A DNA stretch of 64,000 nt, taken from contig VXAZ01008127.1 of the NCBI GenBank assembly GCA_013399875.1, positions 430,456-494,455 on the forward strand, in the 5' to 3' direction. Made by a program: the position numbers and the translations under genes. Source of the stretch: Gymnorhina tibicen (Eukaryota > Chordata > Aves > Passeriformes > Artamidae). Shown here piece by piece: positions 49,101 to 61,033 of this stretch (positions within the stretch are counted from its first letter, which is position 1; the number at the start of each line of letters is the position of its first letter). Below the pieces are notes generated by a model. It was not told the origin of the DNA, did no database searches, and saw only the letters and a list, made by a program, of their open reading frames with translations.

Positions 49101-52100
49101 AATGTGTTTAAAAGGAGCATTACCTCAGTGGCATATCACAGAGTCCATCCATCCTGGTCAAATAACTCCTGCAAAGGAGAGGAGGCTTTAGAGACTTGGC
49201 CCTAATTTGGTGGTCTGAGTGTTGCAACATCCACCACCTGTGGGAGCTGGGACCTACAGAACTGCAAGGAGCCCCCTGGGAGCCCTGAAACACCCAAGGG
49301 TATCTCCGTGAAGAGCAACCTCCATTTACAAACAGGTGGATTGTAAACGCTGTTTTCCACTGGGTGCTCCTGTAAGTCTCACTCAGCTGGCACAGCAACA
49401 CCATCCTCTGGCATCACCTCTTCAGCCACGTGCCAACAGGCTGAGGGTGAGAGCCTGCCTCCAGGGACAGCCCAGAGCCACACAAACCAATATCAGCAGC
49501 TTTCATCCAGGCTGCGCCGCCGACTCCCAAGTCCAGGAAAAAAATCCCAAGACCCAAAGGCAAGAAATACTTCTCCATCTTAAAATCAAACTCCAAGCTG
49601 CGTGGAGGAAGGGATAATGAAGTGCAAACCAGAATCAAGCACAGTAATCAAGAGGCTGGGAGAGAATGGTGTTTCCTATTTCCTTGTTAGGTGACTGCAT
49701 GTCCAACACCAGCTCGGGCTGCCTTTAATTAACCCTGATTGCAGTGAGTCATAATTTGCGAGTCGTCACCAACATAAATTCAGAGAAAAGCAGCACTGTC
49801 CCCTCAATTCTTTCCCAGATCATCCAGGGCTTCAGAGAGCAAATCCCAGGTCTTGAACCAGATCTGAAAACAAAATGAAAATGTCTGGTTGTAAAAACTG
49901 AATGTTTCCAAGTGTTTGGGTTTGGTTTTTTTTTTGCATAATTAACTGATAAACAATATTTTAGAGCACTGAACCATGCTCTAAAACACTTCCCTTAAAG
50001 CCTCCTCTCCTCCTCCCAGTCTGTTGTCTGGAGATGCGACATGGACACCAAGTGATTAAATCCGCTTGTTGCTTCATATATTTTTTTAATCATAAACAGG
50101 ATGCTGTCCAGGAAGGAGCAGCTGGAATCACAGCTGCAGAGCTCTCGCTAATGTGACACCACACAATCACACTTGATAGCAGAAGAGTTCTCTGGAGGAG
50201 GAAATCGCTCCAGGAGACGGGCTGTGATTGAGCAGGGCTCCACCAGCCTTCTGGCACCGGGAGATTTCTGTGCTTGTCGAACTTTTGTTAACAAAATGGA
50301 AGATCTTCTACCCAGACAAGTACACTGAACTGTCAAAAAATTTAAAAAAAAAACAACCAAAACTCGTAATACCTACAGATATAAAGCTGAAAGGCAAACA
50401 GCAAGTCCAGAAAAAACAGATTTGCTGCTAGTCTGCACTCTTTGGGGCATGGTCCTGGCCAGAATAGCCCAAATTCTGGGGTGCTACATGCTGCAAGGGG
50501 CAGTGGAGGAGGAAGGGGGGTGAGCTGCATCCTCCCCAAAGCAGAGGCTGGCCGTGGTTACCTGTGATCCTGCCTCGATGGGGGAGAGGGAGCATTTTAA
50601 GGAGAGGATGCCTGAGGTCCTCTCCCAGCCTAACAGCTCTAACAGGGTCTGTAAAAAGGCAGGAAACTGCAAAACGTGGACCCAAGGACACAGTGGGGGC
50701 GCAGGCAGCCCCATGGAGCTCACAGCATCCCAGAGATATGGAGAGGGACTTCTGGAGCAGCTGGGGGTCAGCGTGTGGCACCCCACAGCCTGGGGACAGG
50801 ACAAGTGCTGCCTGCTGGGTTGTAGAGGGTCCCAGTGCCCCTGAACACGAGGTGGACAGAGCCAGAGCGTGTGACAAGGAGACACGGCAGCACCAAACTG
50901 GTGCCTGAAGCCTCTGCCACTGAGACAGACAGCAGCTCCCCCAGGGAACCCCCGCCCCAGAGCAGGGGGAGCTTTTCTCCTGCATCAGGGCCCTTTGGAG
51001 CGGGGAAACCCAGGGGGTGCCCCATGGAGGGAAGGCAGACAGGAAACCCACACATTTTGTGGTGGCAGGATGAGACCCACCCCTCCGTGCCTGGTTCCTT
51101 CAAGCGGTTCTGAGGTGCCTGATTAGGATGCTCGTGGGATGGGCTGGTGTCTGAAGAAGGCCGTGGTTCCCTCCCTGCCAGAGGAGCTCAGGCTGCAGTA
51201 GGAGCACCTGGAATTTTACCGGGATGCTGGCAGGACCTGGAGGTGAGGTTGCAATCAGCTCATTCACCTAACCCCCAGTCACAGCCACGCTGCAGCCAGA
51301 GCAGAAGACAGCAGATTAATTACGACGAGATAGGAGGGACATACTCCAGCTCACTGTTCCCCAAATCAGAAGAGCAAACAGTGCTAAGATTTACTGGCTT
51401 TGCTCATCAGGAGAACAAGGGAAAACAAGGTGAAAGTTTATACGTGTGGGAATAAAACCCTCCTCGGGCAGCTTGTCCTGAGGACTGTATGGAGCATAGG
51501 AATGGAGAGGGGGGTGCAAGCCTCAAAGGAGGTTTTGCCCCTGTTGTTTCAAAGGACTCTGGCTAGCACAGTTCCTGCGGGGCCTTTTTCTGCTAACCCA
51601 GTGAGTTAGGACTCCATTCTCGAGTTACTGCACACCCCGACAGGGATGACATCTTTCTCAGCAAAGATTTGTGTACAGAAAGCATCTGTACACAGTGAGA
51701 CACAGGCAGTGAGACAAGACAGCTTCTTTCCCATCAATGCTCCTTTCAGCCTGGGCTGAGAAGCTGAACTACAGACAGAAAGATTGGAGCAAAGCAGGAG
51801 TGGGCGGAGGAGCAGAGGGAAGAACACTGATGGCTGTGCAGCAAAAAGGTCAAAGCATCTTTCTCCATGATCCTTGACCTCAGCACAAGAAGGGACCTGG
51901 CTGCAAACTTCAGCCCGTGGACATGGAAAACACACACGGCAGAGCTGTCTCCACGGCCGGAGGGGGAGATGAAGCCTGGCTGCAGGCAGAGCTGTGCTCA
52001 CCACGTGTCCCCTGTCAGCCTGTGTGTCGCTGAGGCAGCTCCCTGTGCTCTGCCGCCACCGGGGTTTTTTTTTTTAAGTAGTTTAAAAGCACATTTATTT

Positions 52101-55100
52101 CTTGGAAGCCTATGAACATCACATGGAACTAATTAAAACCGGGAGGGCTCAGGGGAGCCGGGAGGGAGACGTGCAATTTGGTTTCCACTTCAAAGTGGTT
52201 CAGCAAAATAATAGCACTCAAGCCCTCTAATGCAAGTGCATGTCCATGGGGAGGGGAGAGAAGAGGCCACTCAGTGCTCTCACTTTTGCTCCCCAGGCTC
52301 AGTGGAGCTGTGTTTGGATGCTCTGCCTGTTGATTAGTCAGGGCACCAGAGGTTAATTGCAGTGATTCCTCCTGTGCCCTCCCAGCAGTTGTGCAGAGCA
52401 GGTGGTGCTGCACAGGGAGGAGGTGGCACCGTGGTCACCAGCACCCACCCACCCAGTCCACAGGAATGGGGGTGGTCTTCAGACAAGGCAGCAGCTGCTG
52501 CTGGGGGGTTCCTGGGCGAGTGGGAGGCACCACAGCCAATGACAGGCAGGATCACTGCCACAGCCTGGCTGCTCCAGGGCACAGCTCCTCCGGGATGGAG
52601 GGACCCCTTGCCTGAACCCGCTGCCCCACAGCTCCTGTGTTCTACCATCCCTGTGCCACTGGGGTCCCCATATGTTTCCCACTGGGGTACCAAGACTCCC
52701 CGGACCCTTCCCCCCAGCATGGCCCCAAACCCCACAGCACTGACCCCTTCAGTGGGTCACCCCTCCTGGTGCCCTGACCTCCTGGTGCCCAGCCCTCTCC
52801 CCGCAGCCCACGCCATGCCTGGGGTCCCTGCACCCAGACAGGGCTGGGGGGCATCAGCAAGGAAAAGCTGCTCACCAGCACTGATTGCCCCTTGTGCCTG
52901 CTCCATTTGGTCCTTCTTTAAAAAAACGTGTTTTCCCTCTAATCTGGCATTTTACACCCCACTCTGTGTTAAAGTGGGGGCTGGGCTGGCTGGCAGCCGT
53001 GGGGCTGCAGGATCACCCGCATCCAAACCCCTTCCTATCCCTCTCCCGTACTCATCCAACCCTCATTCACTCTGATGCACATCCCAGCCTGGGGAACGGG
53101 TTCTACAGCAGGAGCCGTCCTTGGAGCCACAGTCAGGGCCAGCAGCTGGTGTCACACAGGTCACAGGGAGCCAGGGGCGGGTACCAGTGCCCAGCAGCCC
53201 CCAGCCCCAGGGATCCAGGGTGGCAAGTGGAGTCTGACTGATGTCCCACCCTCCTGCACCCGCTTTTGTTTGTTCTTCCCTCATTCTGTGTGGCTGGGGG
53301 AACGCAAGGGGAAGAAATCAATAAAAATTAACTCTGAAAATAAAAAAGGAACGAATCGGCAGCTTGCAAGTGGCAGCAGATAAAGTGGCCCGTGATGGCC
53401 CCATAAACCATCTCTCAACACACCATTTATCACCAAGCCAGCATGTCTCAACAGCAGGCTTAATTTACTCAATATTGAAAGACATAAACCTGGCCTTGCA
53501 AATTCAAGGAAAGGAGTTGCAATGACGATTCAGATTTTAACGTGGCTGGTGCCTCTGCTTAGAGTTTTCTGTTGCTGGGGGTGTGCAGGGGGGCTTTGGC
53601 TGGGCCGAGATGTTGGGACGGGTCCCTCCAGGATTTCAGCTCCCTGGCTCTACACATCTGGTTGCAAAAGGAGAGGAGCTGTGCAGACCTAAGCGTGTCA
53701 CAGCCGGGAGGCTGGGATGGAGTGATCAGGCTCGCTCTGCATCCAACGCCCTCGGCAGCATCCAGCTGCTGCAGCCCCCAGGGTGCTCCCGCCCAGGACT
53801 CCAGCTCACTGTGGCCGTACCACTGCAGCCACTGCCCTGCGAAGGGGAGCTCTCCCCATCCCCTGTCTGACACAGAGAGCTGTTGTGAGCAGCAAATCGC
53901 AGCCCCACCGGAGCCTGCTTGGCTGCAGCACAAGGAGAGGGGGTGCTGGCCGGCCCCTGGGTAAAGCTGGCTGGATCTCGTCCAGTTGCTTTTTCTTTCA
54001 AGGAGGTTGTAACACGCTGCCCAGGACATAGTGCAAGCTCTGTACGAGCCGTGAATAACATTCACTCATGTGGCTGTTTGCACAGCTCGGGGCACTGCGG
54101 GTCAGCCTGGGGAGTGTTGTAAGAATGATGCAAGGCCCCCAGCCCAGGCAAGCAGAGAGCATGGCAAAGGAAGATAAAGGAGCATTCACGGGGCTGTGTG
54201 GGGTCCAGCACACAGTAGCTGAAGGCCCAGTAGGTCACAATTTCAATGCATGCCCTCGGGCTACCCCTGGGGAAACGTGGCTCTTTTCTGACCGCACAAA
54301 ATGTCATTATCAAACTCACCCTTGAGACCCCCGCCAGCCCTGGAGAGAAAATGTGTGATTTAGGGAGGAGAAACCGAAAGGGAGTTATGTGACACACGTG
54401 GCAGGAAAACAGCTGAACGTTCTTGGAAATGCCAGCTAGCCACAGACACGTCCTGTGCTTCCACGTCCGTGCCGTGTCCCCTCATAGCCACCTCCTCACC
54501 GAGCACCTTCACAGCCTCACTCAGAGCCTGGGCTCTGCTGCACCCCCGAGTCCATCTCCACAGCCTTCTGGTTGGATCTCCAGGCCCCCAGCTGCTCCAG
54601 GTCACCTCCTCACTACCCCTTTCCTTGGCATCCTAGTGAGGAAAGGCCACTGAAGACGGATGGAAGGATGGGTTTATTCCAGCTTTCGTCCAAGAGCCAG
54701 TTGTTTTGCTCGTAGCTCACTGTAAAGAGAGCAAAGAGAAGCCTGCTTGGAAGCAGTGGCACAGCCAATATTTTATTAGGAGAACAGCTCCAACCAGCTG
54801 AAATCAAGGAGCTCACAGTCTTTGGTGAGCTTTGCATCCCTGGCAGCCCTGAGACAGGTTTTACAGTCAGGACTGAAGGGGATCAAGACCTGCACCCCTC
54901 GGGTGGCTGTGGAAACTCGTCCATGTCCCCCAAGTCACTGGTGCCCTTGAGCCCTGCCAGTCTCTGGTGCCACCACACACCTTCCCCACGTGTTATTCCT
55001 GACACGCAAACTGCACGGCCCAGCCGAGAGCAGCACACGTTACAAACGAGGTGAAAAAGAAACCAGAACCCGCCCGCTGGATTCTTGCAGCCCGCTGCTA

Positions 55101-55385
55101 ATTAGGTGAGACATGGTAAGAGGAACCCCTGCTATCAGCCCAGCCAAGGGAATGTAAATATTTGCAAGTCTAGGTCACCAGGTCCATTATTTACTGCTCT
55201 GTCCCCTGACTTAAGGCTTGACATAAGACTTGAGGTTTTTAGAGGTTTGTTGTGTTTTGGTTGCTTTTTTTTTTTCTTTTTGCTCTGAGTGTCCCTTGAT
55301 TTCTTGTCAGTTTGTGAAAGGGAGGGCTGCCTTCAGCATCCCACACCCGCAAAACAATGATGCTGCTGTGGACTTTACCCATTAA
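49101..55385. other. Non-coding stretch, GC-rich in the middle
   Basis: GC-rich patches at 50.43-51.11 and 52.35-53.25 kb produce open frames of 207 codons (minus) and 237 codons (plus). Both overlap long frames in other registers and lack any recognisable domain. The segment 49690-49800 is TAATTAA-bearing and may be a conserved element. No transposon recognised, apart from a possible transcript end near 54772. Confidence 0.5.
54772..54777 (-). terminator. Candidate polyadenylation signal AATAAA
   Basis: On the minus strand TCTCCTAATAAAATATTGGC is followed by a TGTGCC word, giving the look of a vertebrate mRNA 3' end, with a 3'UTR-like, frame-poor segment upstream (54790-55060). It shares the 12-mer TCTCCTAATAAA with the candidate at 2742, so a common repeat origin is possible. 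No upstream coding exon could be identified. Confidence 0.25.
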
Positions 55386-55976
55386 TCCCTAACCCTAACC
55401 CAAACCTTAACGCTAGCCCTAAACCTAAACCTAACCCTAACCCCTAAACCTCACCCTAATCCTGATCCTAACCCAACCTAAACCTAATCCTAAACCTAAA
55501 CGAAACCCTAATCCTAAACCTAACCCTAATCCTGATCCTAACCCAACCTAAACCTAACCCAAATCCTAAACCAAACCCTAATCCTAAACCTAACCCTAAC
55601 CCCTAATCCTAACCCTAATCCTAACCCTACCTAACCCTAACCCTAACCCTAACGCTAACCCTAAACCTAAACCTAAACCTAAACCTAACCCCTAAACCTA
55701 AACCTAATCCTGATCCTAACCCAACCTAAACCTAACTCAAATACTAAACCAAGCCCTAATCCTAAACCTAACCCTTAATCCTAACCCTAACCCTCACCCT
55801 AACCCTAACCCTACCCCTAGACCTAACCCTAACCCTAACCCTAACCCTAACACTAACCCCTAATCCTAATCCTAATCCTGACCCAACTAACCCTACCTAA
55901 CCCTCACCCTAACCCTAACCCTAACCCTAACCCCTAACCCTAACCCTAACCCAACTAACCCTAACCCTAACCCTAA
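55386..55976. repeat. Interstitial telomeric repeat array (CCCTAA)n, degenerate
   Basis: About 590 bp made almost wholly of CCCTAA and one-base variants (CCTAAA, CCTAAT, CCCAAC, CCTGAT). The minus strand carries the G-rich TTAGGG form. Exact runs dominate the right half (for example 55800-55856 and 55910-55976), while the left and centre are more degenerate. A longer block beginning CCTGATCCTAACCCAACC occurs at 55461, 55531 and 55709, showing internal duplication of units 70 bp and longer. Orientation is uniform, with no head-to-head TTAGGG/CCCTAA junction. It explains the Arg-Val repeat frames on the minus strand, which are not genes. Confidence 0.97.
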
Positions 55977-56210
55977 TGCTGGGTGGCACAAGGTGCCGGG
56001 TGCCACGAGCCAGGAGGGAACCCGAGGCAGAGCTCTCGGCCTCCTGCCCTGCAGGCACGGGTGCTGTGCCAGCCCCTCCGGAGGGCACGGCCAGCACCGC
56101 TTCCAGCGGGGGGAAAACACAGCCACGGCACGAGGGACGTGTGCCACACGAGCAGGCAGCTCCCACCCCAGGCTCGGCCACGGGAGCCACAAACTCTCTC
56201 TCTGTTTCAC
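55977..56210. other. GC- and CpG-rich flank of the telomeric array
   Basis: Immediately after the last CCCTAA unit the sequence switches to about 65% G+C with roughly 15 CpGs in 200 bp, an observed/expected ratio near 0.65. Subtelomere-like DNA or a weak CpG island could look like this. No recognised gene. Confidence 0.45.
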
Positions 56211-57369
56211 AAAGAACCTTCAGTTCGCACGCTGACGCTGGACCCTGCCCACCCCTGAGGTTCCCATTTCCAATTTCTTTGCCAGAAAGTGGGGAAAGGA
56301 AAATGATTTTTTTTTTTTTTTTTGCATTTGAAGGCAATATTTCACATTCAAGGCAAAAAGCTGTATTCATCTACCCCTATCACCCAAAACCTCTGGTCTG
56401 TCGGATCAGGCTGCTGCCATCTCCTCTTTCCAAAGCTCCTGATTAGACACGAGGATTTCAAAGGTTTATTTTTCCCTCTCCCCTGTGAGATGGCTCTGCC
56501 CATTGAGGGGGATCACATCCATCTCCATGCAGGCATTTTCCCCTGAGCAGTTCCCACTCCCCACTGCTGCCCACGGCCTCAGGCTGCCCCAGGCTGCAAA
56601 GGAACTATTATTAGTACAGTTACTATTAAATTAGCAATATTATGTCAGTCATGGCAGGGCCTGGTTGAAGTAAGAACCTCTGGAGGGGGGATATTGCAGA
56701 AGTAAAGCCACCTCCCTCTAACCCAGGTTCTGCAGGCTTCCAGTAGCTTTGTGCAGCATCCAGCTTGGCCTGGGAGACCAGGTAAAGAAAAACAGTGCAG
56801 GTCTCCTTTCTTTGGGGCAAGCTCTGAAACTATCAACTATTTTCCATTTTCACTGGAATTTTTTTTTTTTTTTTTTTTCACTTTTCTTCCAGAATGCAAG
56901 AATATAGAGCAGACGTTTCCTATGGGGACTTTTGTTTCCAGAGATGTGGTTTGCCCCTAAAAAAAAAAAAGCATTTCAGTTTAAAATTTCCCACTGGTGC
57001 AGTCCCCTGCTTCTCACCTGCAGGGGCTGGGGGCTGCAGCTGACTCGATGTGAAGGGGTTGGGATCTCCTGCCTCCAGGAACAGGGAGGCAGCGGGGAAG
57101 GAGCAGCAGCAAACTGGAAGGAGTCACCCCGAACTGGAGACAGCGCAAACCAAGCTTGCCACAAACACACGAAGCTGAAGGAGCACAGCAGGCAAAGGAG
57201 AGGAGATGGGAAATTTAATTTTATACAGCTTGTAAGAAAGGAGATTAAATGGGGAGTGTGATAATGCTATTAATACCTACAGGGAAATACCATCAAAGGA
57301 GAGAGGGGGATTATTCAAATGATCTGGAAACAGTAAAACAAGGAGAGAGCTGGGGCCAGGAGCTACAAA
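56211..57369. other. Non-coding stretch with homopolymer T runs
   Basis: T17 at 56307-56323, T20 at 56859-56878 and an A-run at 56960-56971. The T runs could be reverse-strand retroposon tails, but no element body is recognisable beside them. Confidence 0.5.
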
Positions 57370-57480
57370 TGGAAATATTTCAGGCAAGGCATTAAGAAAA
57401 ACTGAGAAGTGAGAGTGATTAGGTGCAGAAATTGGCTGTCCCAGCAGAGTCAGGGCCTTATCAGAGGTGTTTGAAGGTGG
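57370..57480 (+). mobile_element. Ancient CR1-like LINE fragment
   Basis: Diverged but in the right order for a CR1 3' region: 'ggcattaagaaaaactgaga', 'gtgagagtgattaggtgcag', 'aaattggctgtcccagcaga', 'ggccttatcagaggtgtttg'. More mutated than the copies at 3.4, 10.2 or 45 kb, consistent with an older subfamily. The terminus is not preserved. Confidence 0.55.
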
Positions 57481-57879
57481 TGTAAGCGCACGCTGGGAAG
57501 GAGAGGGGTCAGACCTCCTCGAGGTAGCCTCACCCAAGATGTTCCTGAGTCTGATACCTCACCACCAGCCCTGCCACATGGCCTGGGAGCAGGCACAGAG
57601 CCCTGCAGCCCCAAAGACACCTGCGAGTGCCAGGGCTGCTCATCCCTGACTGATGCCTTCAGAGCATTCCCAGGCACTCGCCTTCCTCTTCCTGCCCTGC
57701 TTCTCAGCCTTTCTCCATTTCTCTGAATTCATTTCCCCGTCCTGTGACCAAAGAAAACACAGGCTGATGGAGCCATATGCTGACTCTTCTGGTCCAGGAT
57801 GAAATGCCATATAAAATATTCCAGCCAGCTCGCCACTGTGTAACTTGGCAGAGTAGTGTGAGTAGCTAATGAGTAAAGC

Positions 57880-58160
57880 TGAAGCTGGCTGCACAATTAA
57901 AAGTGATATATTTTTATATATAAATGATGAGTTTTCCATCCTCAAAGCTGATAAATTTCTCAGGCTAAATTTCTCAAGCTAAGAGCCTTTTGTGGCCGCA
58001 TTTTTACACTGCGCTATTTTTTTTTCCTCTGCTCCCCTCCAAAAAAAATGACCAGTTTTCCCATCTACTTAATGGGCTGTAAATACTTTTCTGCTAAGAT
58101 GAAAAGTCCATTCGATTTGCATTAAATCTTCATCATTACAAGCTCTTGAGAGACTGCAGC
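57880..58160. promoter_or_regulatory. AT-rich candidate conserved non-coding element
   Basis: Contains AATTAAAAGTG, TATATTTTTATATATAAAT, a GGCCGCATTTTTAC word and GATTTGCATTAAAT, which resembles an octamer/homeodomain site. It stands out from the GC-rich surroundings and has no transposon similarity. A small tandem repeat (AAATTTCTCARGCTA twice) lies at 57952-57981. The regulatory role is only inferred. Confidence 0.2.
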
Positions 58161-60234
58161 AAGGCTGGATACTGACACAGAATACTGCATCTTTTTCTGG
58201 AAACCTTCCCTTAAAGATCCCAGGGGGGAAGAAGAAACAAAAGAGGGGCAGTCAAGGGGCAAATAAAATCCCGGGGTTTGATATTGGGGCTTGCTGGAAA
58301 GGGAATTTTAAGTCCTGGGGTCTCCTTCCCAGCCTTGATGCTGTTAGGGCAGGATCTGCCCTGTCTCAGAGCATCTTTGATGCAGGAGTTTCCCTGATCT
58401 TCCAACCCACACACGAGCCTGCGGATGTGCCCGTGAGCAGCGTCCCCATCGCTGTCCTGTGGCCCCTCCATGCCAAGCAGGGTAGGGACACCTCCTCTGA
58501 GCAACATTCCACCTGGACCAGTCCCACCTTAAGCCCCCCAAAACACAAAGGAGGGCAGAAGAAAGTGCAGCACCAAGAGCTGCTACAGGTCTGGAGGAAA
58601 CAGCTCTGCCCAGCACCAGTGCTTCTGACCCGTCCTCTAACACAGAAATGCACCCAGGGGGTCTTGAGCTGCCCTTTCAGCTTCAGGCACAGCTATCATC
58701 TCTTCAGCCCCTGACCCTGCCAGCTCCCGGGTCTCTGGATCGACCTGCATCACTGCTCAAAAGCTGCCTGCTTCACCTTTCTTCTTGGCAAGTTATGATG
58801 ATTTTAGAACCCTTTGATGATTTTTGATAATGAGGAAGAGTCAGGTCTCGAACTGGAGCGCTGAGCTCGGCACGGGGCTGTGCTCCAGCCAGAATCCTGC
58901 TCTGATCCTCAGCTCTTCCCTTGCAACGGGAATTCTGTTCTTTGCCTGATCTCCTGCACAGGCAGGACATAAAGGCTTCCCCAACCTGTTCCACCACTGT
59001 CACCGTGTAAGCCAAGGGAGGCCACGCTGCAGCTGTAAACACGATCCCAGTGAATAAGCAATTCACGTGAGGAGCAGCGCCACGAGTGCCTCCTGTTTCT
59101 TTTTGAAGATGTGATCACAGTGCTGCAGAGCAAGCACAGAAGAACAGCTCTGGAGCCTGACCTCCTGCAGACCAGAGCCCAGTGACTTCCCCTGAGTTCC
59201 TGTGCTGGAGAAGGGGACTGCTGGGGACCCACCAGGCACCTCAAAACCCATCACAGGAGTGCAAAAGGCTTCCACCCAGGACCTTCCAGTCTCAATCCAG
59301 CGCTCAAAGGCAAAACAACATGAGAAGGGAGGTGGGGTGGGCAGAGAAATCCCTTCCAGAGGCAGCTGATGCTCACCTGGGAAGGGCTGACAGGCACAGC
59401 ATCCCCTCCCAGCTGTGGGTGCACAAACACTCCCAACCGAGGCTGTTTATTGTCTCTGCCATAAAAAGGGTTTCAATCAAGCTGGGACAGTAAACTCCAG
59501 TTTAAATTAAACTGCCCCATTTGCTCACGATGAAGGCTGTTTGCATCTGAAGCCCTGTCTCGGACAAATAGTGCTTCAGAGCACAGCTTTGGCTTATGGC
59601 GTTTAAAGCAGCTGTCTTCATAAAAGCTAATAAAATACCGTTGGATAATTAAAAGCTTTAATTAAAAATGCAAAGTCCAAATAGTTTCATATTAACAAGG
59701 AAACTTGTTTTGACATCTGAAATTGCTGCACAAGCTAAATTCCCGTGTATTCTCTCCAGGCTGTTTAAGAGTTTGCTGCGTAGCTGGAAATGTCTCCTAA
59801 CTCAGTGCAAGCGCCATGTGTTGCTGGGGACGTGCACCAAAAATTGATGCTGCTTGTTTTACAACTTCACTTTTAATTATCACAGTCTGAGGCGGCAGTG
59901 GGCTTATTTGCATGGCAATCCCTGAACGAAGCCTGGGGATGGAGCAGCTTGGCATGCAGGGGATAAAATATGGAACTTCCAGGCACGGGCTGCCAAGCTC
60001 AAGTGAGAGCCGAGCAGTGCAGCAGAGCCAGCCCTGGGTGGAGTTTTCAGCAGCTCTGCCCTCGGCTGTGGCACTGGGACATGGGCTGCACACAGTGTCA
60101 CCACCATGACCCCTCCCTGCAGCCTGGAGCACCCACACACCGGTGCTGGGAAATGGAATTTTGGGGTGGCCTTGCTGGGGATGAAGAGCCTGAGCCTGTG
60201 TTGCCTTTTCTTGGGCTTAGAATTAAAAGCTAAA
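58161..60234. other. Non-coding stretch
   Basis: No gene recognised. AT-rich islands at 59590-59740 and 59850-59915 carry TTTAATTAAA and ATTTGCAT words and may be conserved elements. Open frames around 58.2-59.5 kb have no recognisable domain. Confidence 0.5.
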
Positions 60235-60710
60235 CACGGTTAGAGGGGGGAAAAAGGTTTTATTTTGATATTTATTTAAGGATTTTGAGGTGCACTAGAT
60301 CTAGGTAGAATGCATCGAAATGCACTCTAGGATGCCCACTGAAAATGCACACACACGATGATTCACATACACAGTTACAGACTTTGCAAATTAACATATC
60401 TATCAAAGACTTCTCAGTGAGAGGCTCAAGAGAAGCCTTTGTTTTGAGGAACTTTTTCATTGGATGGGCTTATCTTGGTTTACAGAATGTGTTCTGAGAG
60501 GACCTTGGTGTCTGGGGCTTTCTGACCCAACTGCGAGGCTCCCAAGATGTTTGGTCTCTTGGCTTAACAGAACTTTGGGTCTAAGCGAGTTGTCAGCCTT
60601 GGGGAATTACAAGTGTGTGGGCTGAAAGCACTGAGGATACATAAAAGCTGTATGAAAGGGTACATGAAAAGGGTATATAAGAGGGATATATATAAAAAGC
60701 AAAAAATCAT
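60235..60710 (-). mobile_element. Probable endogenous-retrovirus LTR (or LTR-like terminal region)
   Basis: On the minus strand there is a double TATA-like block (complement of 60672-60697), then about 400 bp of moderately AT-rich sequence, then AAATAAATATCAAAATAAAA (complement of 60255-60290) with overlapping polyadenylation hexamers. The segment GATCTAGTGCACCTCAAAAT just before those hexamers is reminiscent of avian LTR 3' regions. TG...CA boundaries and a target-site duplication could not be fixed, so both ends are approximate. No internal retroviral genes are seen. The alternative is the 3' end of a non-coding transcript. Confidence 0.4.
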
Positions 60711-60988
60711 CATGGCATCACCTGGATACAGGAGTTGGTTTTGCAGCTGAATGTGGGAGTTGGGTCTGTGGCTGGTGCCGTGTCTGCGACAGCTCAAATG
60801 CACGAGTTTTGTGTCTGTTTCTCCTTTTATCCACCTCAGGGGGGGACTGGAGCACACCTCACTCACATGAAATCTTATTTCTTGCAGGACAAGCGTGGGC
60901 CTGGACACAGCTGGGGATGTTCCAGCCATGGTGCACCCACAGGAGCACAACACGCTGCCAGGAGGAAGGAAGATCCAGGCTGCGAAGA

Positions 60989-61033
60989 GAAGAGAAAAGA
61001 GGAGAGGAGAGGAGAGGAGAGGAGAGGAGAGAA
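60989..61033 (+). repeat. (GGAGA)n microsatellite / polypurine tract
   Basis: About six tandem GGAGA units preceded by irregular A/G sequence. Such tracts are slippage-prone and can form triplexes. Confidence 0.92.

Noticed and set aside
50428..51051. 207-codon minus-strand frame overlapping plus-strand frames of 96-114 codons
   Set aside because: Both strands are open because of GC-richness. No recognisable protein.
52362..53075. 237-codon open frame, plus strand
   Set aside because: Lies in GC-rich DNA where stop codons are rare. Composition is Pro/Ala/Ser-rich with no domain, and other registers are also open.
55386..55976. CRISPR-like array
   Set aside because: No distinct spacers; the units are 6-bp telomeric repeats in vertebrate DNA.
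55893..56370. Arg-Val repeat proteins on the minus strand
   Set aside because: These are translations of the telomeric repeat, not genes.
56859..56878. Poly-T as the tail of a processed pseudogene on the minus strand
   Set aside because: No gene-like body or flanking direct repeats found next to it.
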